A stretch of DNA of 64,000 nt from the NCBI RefSeq assembly GCF_008386395.1, contig NZ_CP043761.1, forward strand, positions 6,758,001 to 6,822,000. Reading direction: 5' to 3'. How positions within the stretch are numbered: the first letter of the stretch is position 1; each line of letters starts with the position of its first letter. The DNA comes from Paenibacillus sp. 37. Its GTDB lineage: Bacteria; Bacillota; Bacilli; Paenibacillales; Paenibacillaceae. The position numbers and the translations under genes were made by a program. This document shows, in pieces, positions 17,026 through 24,350 of the stretch. The notes below the pieces were generated by a model that was not told the DNA's origin, searched no databases, and worked only from the letters and a program-made list of their open reading frames with translations.

Positions 17026-18450
17026 CTACATTGATTTATCTCCAATAACCTCTTCTTCCGACTGCCAGCATTCAACTTCACCCGGAATATGAATCCGGTC
17101 CCGGGTAAAGACGGGATCACGTCCTTCAGCCTTCTGTTTCTTGTAGTCCTTCAGCGCTTCAAAGGTTACCTTGGACAGCATCAGGATGGCAATCAGGTTT
17201 ACCACCACCATCAGCCCCATGAACAGGTCAGCCAAATCCCACACTAGCTGAACTTTGGCAACGGCGCCAAACACCACCATCGCGATGACGCAAATACGGT
17301 ATACCCACAGCCAAACTTTGTTGGATTTGATAAACTCAATGTTGGTTTCTCCGTAGTAATAATTTCCGATTAGTGTACTGAAGGCAAACAGGAACACCAT
17401 AACCGCCAGAAATCCCGATGCCCATGAACCAATATGTACACTTAATGCTGCCTGAGTTAATTCAATGCCACCCAGATCGGAACCTTTGTATACCCCGGAT
17501 AACAAAATAATCATGGCAGTGCTTGTACATATCACTAACGTATCTGTCAGCACACCAAACGCCTGAATAAGTCCCTGTTTCACCGGATGTGTTGTATCCG
17601 CCGTTGCAGCAGCATTCGGGGCGCTACCCATGCCCGCCTCATTGGAGAACAATCCGCGTTTCACACCGTTCATCAGTGCAGCGCCCAACGTTCCGCCAGC
17701 AACCTGTTCGATGCCGAAGGCACTTTTCACAATTAACGCAATCATGGCCGGAAGCTGGGTAATGTTCGCCAGCACCACAAAAGCCGCTACCCCAATGTAC
17801 AATACGGCCAGTACAACGACGATGTATTCCGACGCTTTTGCAATCCGTTTGACACCGCCCATAATAATTCCTGCAAATATCACAGCCATAATGATACCCA
17901 CCGTTAACCGATCCGTACCAAATGAGTTCTCAAATGCAACGGTAATCGTGTTAGACTGCACCGCATTAAAGACCAATCCAAATGAAAGCGTAATGAGAAC
18001 GGCAAATAAAATCCCCATCCAGCGTTTGCCCAACCCACGTTCCATATAATATGCCGGACCCCCACGGAATCCACCTTTATCCTTCACTTTATAGATCTGG
18101 GCCAACGTACTCTCCACAAAACTGGAGGCTGATCCGATAATTGCAATGATCCACATCCAGAATATAGCACCAGGTCCCCCCAGTGCGATAGCCAGTGCAA
18201 TACCGGTAATATTCCCTGTACCTACACGGGCCGCCATACTAATACAGAACGCCTGAAAAGGTGAAATTTTGCCTGGTTCCTTGCTTTTCGGCTCTAGAAG
18301 CACCTTCACCATATCTCCAATCATGCGGAATTGCATGAACCGGGTCTTGGTGGTGAAGTATATACCACATACTACCAATAGTATAATTAACACTTTGGAC
18401 CATAGAAAATCATTGAAAATGACGACAATATCTTGTATTGTTTGCTCCAT
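17026..18450 (-). CDS. Sodium:alanine/glycine/glutamine symporter (AGCS family)
   Basis: A 474-residue inner-membrane symporter of the AGCS family, with about eleven hydrophobic segments. Family signatures are ISMAARVGTGNITGIALAIALGGPGAIFWMW, given here as two overlapping stretches (ISMAARVGTGNITG and IALGGPGAIFWMW), then GGFRGGPAYYMERGLGKRW and GLFSNEAGMGSAPNAAATA. It imports small neutral amino acids with sodium. A GlnL-like regulator gene starts divergently 330 bases away; in Bacillus subtilis GlnL controls a glutamine AGCS transporter (GlnT), so glutamine is a plausible substrate, but this is inference. The ATG at 18450 has AAAGGGG upstream; the in-frame start 30 bases earlier is rejected. 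Confidence 0.92.
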   Translation of the reverse strand: MEQTIQDIVVIFNDFLWSKVLIILLVVCGIYFTTKTRFMQFRMIGDMVKVLLEPKSKEPGKISPFQAFCISMAARVGTGNITGIALAIALGGPGAIFWMWIIAIIGSASSFVESTLAQIYKVKDKGGFRGGPAYYMERGLGKRWMGILFAVLITLSFGLVFNAVQSNTITVAFENSFGTDRLTVGIIMAVIFAGIIMGGVKRIAKASEYIVVVLAVLYIGVAAFVVLANITQLPAMIALIVKSAFGIEQVAGGTLGAALMNGVKRGLFSNEAGMGSAPNAAATADTTHPVKQGLIQAFGVLTDTLVICTSTAMIILLSGVYKGSDLGGIELTQAALSVHIGSWASGFLAVMVFLFAFSTLIGNYYYGETNIEFIKSNKVWLWVYRICVIAMVVFGAVAKVQLVWDLADLFMGLMVVVNLIAILMLSKVTFEALKDYKKQKAEGRDPVFTRDRIHIPGEVECWQSEEEVIGDKSM

Positions 18451-18648
18451 CGGTATGCCCCTTTTTATGGTGTATTTCAAGATCAGAGATGGACACGTGA
18501 AAAGTTTGTACCATTCTGCACAACACTAGCCCCAGACTTTGGGATGTTACTTATACTACAAGGGCATCTACGGAAATCGACAAATACCTACATGCAATTT
18601 ATACATTTATTTTAAAATCGGGCTTTGACCGCCCAATCATTGTCATTT

Positions 18649-18666
18649 AACCTGACATGTCAGGTT
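18649..18666. promoter_or_regulatory. 18-bp perfect palindrome between the AGCS and GlnL-like genes
   Basis: AACCTGACATGTCAGGTT is perfectly symmetric and lies in the 329-base divergent gap, 198 bases from the transporter start and 113 from the regulator start. It has no T run, so it is more like an operator than a terminator. Nothing else recognisable was seen in this gap. Confidence 0.5.
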
Positions 18667-18779
18667 CTATGCAAGAAGGAAAGGAACGATTACACTGGAA
18701 CGAGAGTTCATCGCGGCGTTAACCGCCTTTACCATAGATTTATCAATCACACCATTCACAGAGAAAGGGAATGACTGAC

Positions 18780-19709
18780 ATGCGTTATTTTATCGTGGAT
18801 GATGATCCTGGCGTTCGTTCCATGTTGATGGATATTATTGAGGATGAAGGCCTTGGCGATATTGCCGGGGAAGCTGAGGACGGAGCACATATTCACGCGG
18901 AACTGTTGGAACTGCATAAGGTGGATGTCCTGCTGATTGATCTGCTGATGCCCCAACGAGACGGGATTCAGACTGTGCGAGCGCTTGAAGGAAGGTTTGA
19001 GGGCAAGATCGTCATGATCTCCCAGATCGAGTCGAAAAATATGATCGGTGAAGCCTATTCACTAGGCATTGAATATTATATTACGAAGCCGATTAACCGG
19101 CTGGAGATTCTATCTGTTCTGCGGCTGGTGAGCGAAAGGCTGCGGATGCAGCAATCCATCGCAGATATCCAACGGACATTACAGGGATTGTCCGGTTTGA
19201 ATTCTACCGAACGTGCTGCGGCTCCGGTTCCGGACAAAACAATCACGACTGCAGGACATTTCCTGCTGTCCGAGATGGGCATGATCGGTGAAGCGGGCAG
19301 CAGGGATCTGCTGGACATGCTGGAATATCTGGAGCAGGTAGAGACAGATGAGCATAAGCTGTCCCCCTATACGTTCCCATCTCTCAAAGACATCTTTCAG
19401 AACGTAGCGATACGCAAGCTGGGAGAGAACGCCACACTTGCAGAGATTAACAAGGAGATCAAGGCATCGGAACAACGTGTTCGCAGGGCCATCTTCCAGA
19501 CGCTGAGCCATGTGGTTTCTCTGGGATTAACAGATTATACACATCCCAAGTTCGAGAACTATGCATCCAAATTTTTCGATTTTACCGAAATTCGCAAGAA
19601 AATGCTGGAGCTGCAAAACAATGTGGAGCCTTCCTTGTCACAGACACGCATTAATACAAAAAAATTCGTACAGGTATTATATTTGGAAGCCAAACGGTTG
19701 CTGCATTAA
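18780..19709 (+). CDS. GlnL/YcbB-type response regulator
   Basis: A 309-residue regulator. Residues 1-120 are a receiver (FIVDDDPG, phosphoacceptor D54 in VLLIDLLMP, switch lysine in YYITKPINR). The C-terminal part (about 190-305) matches the YcbB/GlnL effector region, with LKDIFQNVA, EQRVRRAIFQTLSHVVSLGL and YASKFFDFTEIRKKMLEL. In Bacillus GlnL works with the glutamine sensor kinase GlnK; no kinase gene lies beside this one, so it may be an orphan or use a distant partner. I chose the ATG at 18780, nine bases after AAAGGGA; the ATG at 18771 directly abuts the ribosome site. Confidence 0.85.
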   Translation: MRYFIVDDDPGVRSMLMDIIEDEGLGDIAGEAEDGAHIHAELLELHKVDVLLIDLLMPQRDGIQTVRALEGRFEGKIVMISQIESKNMIGEAYSLGIEYYITKPINRLEILSVLRLVSERLRMQQSIADIQRTLQGLSGLNSTERAAAPVPDKTITTAGHFLLSEMGMIGEAGSRDLLDMLEYLEQVETDEHKLSPYTFPSLKDIFQNVAIRKLGENATLAEINKEIKASEQRVRRAIFQTLSHVVSLGLTDYTHPKFENYASKFFDFTEIRKKMLELQNNVEPSLSQTRINTKKFVQVLYLEAKRLLH

Positions 19710-19741
19710 ACAGATGCATGATGGATACGATGCAAAAACAA

Positions 19742-19818
19742 ACGGGCATGAATATGACGCCGGTAGGATACCGCCTCTTCAACTGAGGCTGTCCATACCG
19801 GCTATATTCATGCCCGTC
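19742..19818. repeat. 77-bp imperfect palindrome after the GlnL-like gene
   Basis: ACGGGCATGAATAT pairs with ATATTCATGCCCGT; inside are GCCGGTA/TACCGGC and a small GCCTC/GAGGC hairpin. There is no T run on either strand, so a simple terminator is not certain. It could be a bidirectional terminator, a processed RNA end or a palindromic element, and lies between two convergent genes. Confidence 0.6.
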
Positions 19819-19882
19819 TGTACGATCAAGCGTTACAATCTATGTGATTTGTTCCATGTATAAAATTTAAATCGCTTTGGGT

Positions 19883-20059
19883 TCAGGCCCGTGAATGGTT
19901 TCGGCTAATTCGGTTATACTCATTAATCAATTCGTCCAATGCCATAGACTGCCGAATCACATCGGGATGCCCAAGACCACCCTTGTTATGCTCTACCAGC
20001 ATATGAAGGTTATGTCTGGCCTTTTCTATTTTAATTTTCAAATCCAAACTCATAACCAT
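19883..20059 (-). CDS. Spo0E-family sporulation phosphatase, 58 residues
   Basis: A 58-residue protein with the Spo0E-family signature: a first helix (LKIKIEKARHNLHMLVE), a short loop, then RQSMALDELINEYNR, matching the SQxLDxLIxxY consensus with M for L. Spo0E-like aspartyl phosphatases dephosphorylate Spo0A-P and delay sporulation. The ATG at 20059 has AAGGAGGT ten bases upstream; a second in-frame ATG two codons later is less well placed. It is isolated, with no operon partner. The family call rests on the helix pattern and this motif. Confidence 0.85.
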   Translation of the reverse strand: MVMSLDLKIKIEKARHNLHMLVEHNKGGLGHPDVIRQSMALDELINEYNRISRNHSRA

Positions 20060-20494
20060 GACCCCTGATACCTCCTTATTCTGTGAACCATTTTAGTTTT
20101 TCCTGTCAATCTATAGTTGGATTAACATATGGCATAGGAGACAAGGATGTTTTGTATTCTTCTCCAAATTTTGATAAAGATTATTTTATCACACAAGAGC
20201 TTATCCGAAAATGGCTGATATGACGCAATTTTAGTGGTATTATCGAGGGTTGGATTCTAACGTCCGGCCTCATCATTCACGGCCAGAACGGATTGTGTCG
20301 TAAATGTGTATATTGAAAAAACCAAAAGTCTATTGGTTCAAAAGGTAATAAAATCCCTTTCCATAATGGGGTCATTCAGGTACAATAGGGCGATGTGTGT
20401 GTCCGGACCCGGCGGATACAAATGATGTAATTTAGAGGACGGCCAACGACGGCCATTGATCCTGATTTGATATTATTGGAGGCTTATCATCACC
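20060..20494. other. 435-base intergenic region with promoter-like sequence only
   Basis: This gap between the divergent Spo0E-like and acetate transporter genes holds a possible promoter for the transporter (TTTCCA, 17 bases, TACAAT at about 20382-20387) and a TTGACA on the minus strand for the Spo0E-like gene. No stable RNA or convincing protein gene was seen. Confidence 0.4.
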
Positions 20495-21118
20495 ATGCAG
20501 ACCGATTCACAGACTAAAGTCAAAATTGTTAACGCCGATCCCAGCGCAATGGGATTATTTGGGTTGGCTATCGTAACCCTGGTCGCTTCTTCCCAAAAGC
20601 TTGGCATCACAGATGGACTTAGCTACGCTATTCCTTGGGCGATCTTCCTGGGTGCTTTTGCCCAGCTATTCGCATGTATTCAAGATTCCAAACGCAACAA
20701 TACCTTTGGCACAACAGCTTTTGGTGCGTACGCATTCTTCTGGTTTGCAATGGCTGCCAACTGGATGATCAAAATGGGCGTATTTGGCTCCACTCTCGCT
20801 GAACAGGCCGATGGCAAGCAGCTCGGATTTGCTTTTGCCGGATACCTCGTATTCACCCTGTTCATGACGATCGGTGCGATTGAAGCGAATAAAGTATTGC
20901 TTATCATTTTCATTCTGATCGACTTCTTGTTCCTTGGCTTGACGTTTGACGCTTTCGGCGTAGCTCCTCACATTTTCCACACCATTGCAGCATACGCTGA
21001 AATGGCTATCGGAATTGTGTCCCTGTATGGTACAGGTGCTTCGGTACTGAACGCTCACTTCGGTTATGCGTTCTTGCCGATCGGCAAACCGTCCGGCATT
21101 TTCAAACCCAAGGCTTAA
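20495..21118 (+). CDS. Acetate uptake transporter (AceTr: GPR1/FUN34/SatP family)
   Basis: A 207-residue membrane protein with six hydrophobic segments. The family motif near the N-terminus appears as NADPSAMGLFGLA (consensus NPAPLGL), and FFWFAMAANWM and GAIEANKVLLIIF are also characteristic. Members such as SatP/YaaH import acetate and succinate. GGAGG lies 11 bases upstream of the ATG. It is monocistronic, with a strong terminator 12 bases after the stop. Confidence 0.9.
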   Translation: MQTDSQTKVKIVNADPSAMGLFGLAIVTLVASSQKLGITDGLSYAIPWAIFLGAFAQLFACIQDSKRNNTFGTTAFGAYAFFWFAMAANWMIKMGVFGSTLAEQADGKQLGFAFAGYLVFTLFMTIGAIEANKVLLIIFILIDFLFLGLTFDAFGVAPHIFHTIAAYAEMAIGIVSLYGTGASVLNAHFGYAFLPIGKPSGIFKPKA

Positions 21119-21129
21119 TATACAGCAGT

Positions 21130-21168
21130 AAACCGCCAGCGCGCCGGTCCGCGCCTGGCGGTTTTTTT
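21130..21168 (+). terminator. Intrinsic terminator after the acetate transporter
   Basis: AACCGCCAG/CTGGCGGTT stem with GCGC pairing inside, followed by seven T. Confidence 0.92.
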
Positions 21169-21242
21169 GCAGTCCAAACTTCATTTGAATATGGTTCTGA
21201 CCGACACTTATACTAAAAGATACTATATAAGTCAAACTAAAC

Positions 21243-21430
21243 ATTTACACAGAACGAAGAGGAGAGAAATAACTTGAAGAAGCGGAGCGTTCGCCTCAAA
21301 GCTTTCTGAAAGAAAGCTGCATCGGAAGCATACGCTATCCCCGGATTTTCACTCTATAAAAAGGAATAATAAAAATCTGGGGATAACAGCGATCGGAGAG
21401 TTATTCTATCATCGGAGTGGCCGATGTAAA
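21243..21430. repeat. Palindromic interspersed repeat, copy 3
   Basis: Third copy of the family also present near 11.8 and 13.5 kb. It carries ATTTACAC at one end and GATGTAAA at the other, AAGCGGAGCGTTCGCC, the AAAGCTTTCT/AGAAAGCT cassette, and GGGGATAACAGCGATCGG. It lies between the acetate transporter terminator and the thioesterase gene. Confidence 0.75.
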
Positions 21431-21484
21431 TAATCTTTAGTTGAACTTATGTCACAGCAGCCATACTGTAAGGAGGAAAAAAGC

Positions 21485-22033
21485 ATGAGAGAGATACCGA
21501 AACCAACGGAGATGGATCAGGTGGAGAAAAAATATGTACGCGAAACACGTTGTTTCAAGACGGCAAGGGTGTTCCCAACCGATGTCAACAATCATAATAC
21601 GCTATTCGGCGGGAAGCTGATGTCCTACATCGACGATATTGCATCCATCGCCGCTTCCAAGCTATGCCGGGTCAATACCGTAACCGCATCAACCGACTCG
21701 GTTGACTTCCTGTACCCGATTAACCCAACGGACTCGGTTACGCTTGAATCGTTCGCGTCCTGGACAGGACGAAGTTCCATGGAGATTTTTGTGAAGGTGA
21801 TTCGAGAGGATCTGAAGACCGGAGAGAAGAAAATTGCGGCGACTGCATTTCTGACCTTTGTAGCCCTGGACGAAAATAATCGCAAACTGATCGTACCTCG
21901 TATTATCCCGGAGACCGAAGAAGAAAAGAAACTATACGAGACCGCTCCGGATCGGGCGGCCATGCGGAAAATGCGGCGGGAAGAGAGCAAGAAATTTGCT
22001 GACTTCCTGACCGTTACTTATCCTTGGGAGTAA
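21485..22033 (+). CDS. Acyl-CoA thioesterase, hotdog fold (YkhA-like)
   Basis: A 182-residue hotdog-fold thioesterase that hydrolyses acyl-CoA to free acid and CoA in the cytoplasm. Visible signatures: RVFPTDVNNHNTLFGGKLMSYIDDIASIAA, quoted in two parts (VFPTDVNNHNTLFGG and KLMSYIDDIASIAA), with the catalytic-type Asp/Asn, then VDFLYPI and the strand SSMEIFVKVIRED. The C-terminal tail is charged, as in Bacillales homologues. I chose the ATG at 21485 because AAGGAGG lies nine bases upstream; an upstream in-frame ATG has no ribosome site. Confidence 0.9.
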   Translation: MREIPKPTEMDQVEKKYVRETRCFKTARVFPTDVNNHNTLFGGKLMSYIDDIASIAASKLCRVNTVTASTDSVDFLYPINPTDSVTLESFASWTGRSSMEIFVKVIREDLKTGEKKIAATAFLTFVALDENNRKLIVPRIIPETEEEKKLYETAPDRAAMRKMRREESKKFADFLTVTYPWE

Positions 22034-22068
22034 GAATACGCTAAATATGCACAAGCTTAAACAACGAT

Positions 22069-23145
22069 TTATCGGGACGATGCCGGATAGATGGACACCG
22101 CTCTGTTATCCGGCAGTTCGCCACCCATCGAGACACACCACTGTTGATAGATGCGATACGCTGCACCACTCTCCAGCAACCCCTGACAAGTGTATATGCC
22201 CTCTTCGATGGAATTGACACGCCCCGCCGCATACAAGCGGAAACCTCCATTTAACAAGACCTGATTCACAAAAGCAATATGCCCGTCACCACATAATACA
22301 CTTTCCACCACTTCGAGCTGCTTGGCAGCTGTCCATACCAGTTCAGGCACAGGCATATCCAGTTCATAAGCTGCGGGGTCAATCAGTTCCAGCTTCATCT
22401 CTCCGTCTTCTACTGCGTATACGCGGGTTGGCCGATCAATATACAGATCCTCAGAACCTTCCATTCCCTGTACAACATAAGCACGGCGATAGTTAAACCG
22501 GGTGAGCAGCTTCGCAATCCGATCCAGAAAGGTATTATGAAACACACCAAACACCAAATACGGTGAATGGTTATAATCAATCAATTTCTCTGCTGTGTTA
22601 AACACCGTTCGAAAACCCAACTCTTCCCGTAACGGACGAAGCTTACGAAGAGGTGCGCACCAATCCTCGGAGGATACGTACATGACACTCGAACGCAATG
22701 CAGCGCTCCGGGCATCTTCCCGATCCATCTTGTGTGTATCAATACCCACTTCCTTCAAAAGTACCGACAACGTGACGCCCCACTTGGGTGGTAAAGGATC
22801 ACTCCCGTGCAAAGTCACCGGCAACCCGGCCGCCGCGAGTACAAATGCAACCGGAAACGTGGCCATGAACGACTTTGTCCGTCCATCATAAGGACCGGCG
22901 CAGTCCAATCCATCCTGAAATATGGAGAAACGTTCCGCACTGTTACGACATGCATGAACAAAAGCTTCCAGTTCCTCAACGTTTTCCATTTTCATTCGTT
23001 CAGCCATGAGAAACGCAGCCGTCTGGGCAGGGGAAACCTCCTGTTTTAGGATTTTCTCTGCAACGGTCAGTGCTTCTGTATAATTCAGATCACGCGAGCC
23101 TCGTTTTCCACGTCCGACCTCTCGAAGTATGTGAGACATATCCAT
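22069..23145 (-). CDS. Anthranilate phosphoribosyltransferase-like protein (TrpD2/YbiB-like)
   Basis: A 358-residue protein with the TrpD/nucleoside phosphorylase fold: an N-terminal helical domain (RDLNYTEALTVAEKILKQEV, AAFLMAERMKMENVEELEAF) and a catalytic-type domain. The TrpD phosphate-binding GTGGD loop is replaced by GPYDGRTKSF, and the KHG-type motif by LHGSDPL. It is therefore probably not a tryptophan enzyme; no other trp gene is nearby. It follows the ANTAR gene by 19 bases on the same strand, opposite nirB, so a role in nitrogen regulation is plausible. E. coli YbiB of the TrpD2 group binds nucleic acids. I chose the ATG at 23145 (AAGGAGAA upstream). Confidence 0.8.
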   Translation of the reverse strand: MDMSHILREVGRGKRGSRDLNYTEALTVAEKILKQEVSPAQTAAFLMAERMKMENVEELEAFVHACRNSAERFSIFQDGLDCAGPYDGRTKSFMATFPVAFVLAAAGLPVTLHGSDPLPPKWGVTLSVLLKEVGIDTHKMDREDARSAALRSSVMYVSSEDWCAPLRKLRPLREELGFRTVFNTAEKLIDYNHSPYLVFGVFHNTFLDRIAKLLTRFNYRRAYVVQGMEGSEDLYIDRPTRVYAVEDGEMKLELIDPAAYELDMPVPELVWTAAKQLEVVESVLCGDGHIAFVNQVLLNGGFRLYAAGRVNSIEEGIYTCQGLLESGAAYRIYQQWCVSMGGELPDNRAVSIYPASSR

Positions 23146-23164
23146 GGAGAATTCTCCTTCCAAA

Positions 23165-23758
23165 TTAAGACTGGAGCAGTTGATGTGCCTTCACAATTGC
23201 CGTAGCTACATCGACCATCCGTTTGCGTTCATCCATCGCTTTCTTACGTAACAGGTCATAGGCTTCGGCCTCGGAGATCTGCTTCAGATCACTAAGAATG
23301 GCCTTCGCCATATCAATCCACTTTCGATCCTCCAGCCTGGATTGCAACTGCTTCCGTTCTTGCTCCCACTGTTTACGTTCCATGTAGCGCCGAGCTGCAA
23401 AGTGAAGCGTCCAGTGGATCTCGGGCCCGGTCATGGATGGTGTAAGTATCCCATCAAATGAAGTTTCGACCTCGCAGGATTCTGCGGAGGAAGAGGCCGT
23501 ATCTGGCCCGCACCACCAGAGCAGCGGGGAATCAGCCTTCCCCTTTCCCAGGCAGTTCACCCAGTACTCCACATCGGCCAGCGACAGATGCAAGATGGAC
23601 GCTTCCGCCTCACGGGCGAGCTTCAACGCTTCCGCTTCACTGCCTGCCACCTGTACATGGTACCCGTTCGCCCCCAGCAGTCTCTCCGGTGTCAGAGGGA
23701 TTGCATCGGACGAATCAGCTATCGTCGACTGTATACGAATGACCAATAAAGATCGCAT
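23165..23758 (-). CDS. ANTAR-domain RNA-binding antiterminator with degenerate receiver (NasT-like)
   Basis: A 197-residue protein. The N-terminal 120 residues have receiver size but lack the phosphoacceptor (ASILHLSLADVEYWV where an Asp is expected), so phosphorylation control is unlikely. About 125-140 is a basic coiled coil; the C-terminal ANTAR domain (RKWIDMAKAILSDLKQ, AEAYDLLRKKAMDERKR, VDVATAIVKA) would bind paired hexaloop RNA hairpins and prevent termination. The nirB leader, 590 bases away and divergent, carries such a hairpin before an intrinsic terminator and is the obvious target. GGAGGG lies 11 bases upstream of the ATG. Confidence 0.88.
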   Translation of the reverse strand: MRSLLVIRIQSTIADSSDAIPLTPERLLGANGYHVQVAGSEAEALKLAREAEASILHLSLADVEYWVNCLGKGKADSPLLWWCGPDTASSSAESCEVETSFDGILTPSMTGPEIHWTLHFAARRYMERKQWEQERKQLQSRLEDRKWIDMAKAILSDLKQISEAEAYDLLRKKAMDERKRMVDVATAIVKAHQLLQS

Positions 23759-24119
23759 GATGGAGCAATCCCTCCCTAATTACGTATAATTAGAATCACA
23801 TTATTTAAAGCGTTAACACAAGAAAGCGCTATATATGTTATATTACCTGACAAAAAAAACAGATCAATCTGATTTTATAACTGATTTCGAGATAATAAAT
23901 ACAACAATCATGACGGATCGTCCTAGTAGCCCAAAAGAGTAAAACACTAATTATGATACGTTTTCTATGCTTTTTGTAGTGCCCAGTGCACTATATTTCA
24001 CCAAAACATTCATTTTCATGAATATATATCCTTAAAACCTCTTCGATCATTCGTGTTCCAATAAATTCATGTAAACATAATTAACTTTAAATTTCAAATA
24101 CTTTTTTATGTTAACTATA

Positions 24120-24148
24120 TTGACATGGTTGGATCGATCTTTTATAGT
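24120..24148 (+). promoter_or_regulatory. Sigma-A promoter of the nirB operon
   Basis: TTGACA and TATAGT with an ideal 17-base spacer, the best sigma-A match in the window. Transcription would start near 24155, giving a leader of about 195 bases before nirB. The part of the gap upstream (23759-24119) is AT-rich with no gene. Confidence 0.8.
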
Positions 24149-24181
24149 TAAGCCATAACAACTCCATATTTGAATCGATCA

Positions 24182-24201
24182 CAGTTACAACGGCGTAGCT
24201 G
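24182..24201 (+). promoter_or_regulatory. ANTAR-type hexaloop hairpin in the nirB leader
   Basis: CAGTTAC and GTAGCTG form a 7-bp stem (one G-U) closed by the six-base loop AACGGC, with A at loop position 1 and G at position 4, as required for ANTAR protein recognition. A weaker second candidate hairpin (GTTG, loop AAACGG, CAAT at about 24202-24215) lies just before the terminator but has C at position 4. The adjacent divergent ANTAR gene supports the assignment. Confidence 0.7.
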
Positions 24202-24216
24202 GTTGAAACGGCAATG

Positions 24217-24290
24217 AAGCCTGTTTTGCAATCTCGGAGCAAGGGATGCGTATGTATATGCGCAGTCCTCCGAGGCATAACAGGCTTTTT
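24217..24290 (+). terminator. Leader terminator (attenuator) upstream of nirB
   Basis: AAGCCTGTT (24217-24225) pairs with AACAGGCTT (24279-24287), with an inner CTCGGAG/CTCCGAG stem, and is followed by a T run. It sits inside the nirB leader, after the promoter and hexaloop hairpin and 60 bases before the start codon, so the operon would be off unless antitermination occurs. Confidence 0.85.
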
Positions 24291-24350
24291 CGATTTTAGA
24301 GACAAGGTTTTGAGGCAGTTTGCAGAATGGACCTAAGGGGGCTAATCATA

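Noticed and set aside
20147..20218. 23-codon hydrophobic ORF starting MFCILLQILIK after AGGAG
   Set aside because: The ribosome site is plausible, but there is no promoter, context or further support; such ORFs arise by chance in AT-rich gaps.
23820..23835. Possible catabolite-responsive (cre) element, AGAAAGCGCTATAT, upstream of the ANTAR gene
   Set aside because: Only the central AAAGCGCT part fits; the outer consensus positions do not.
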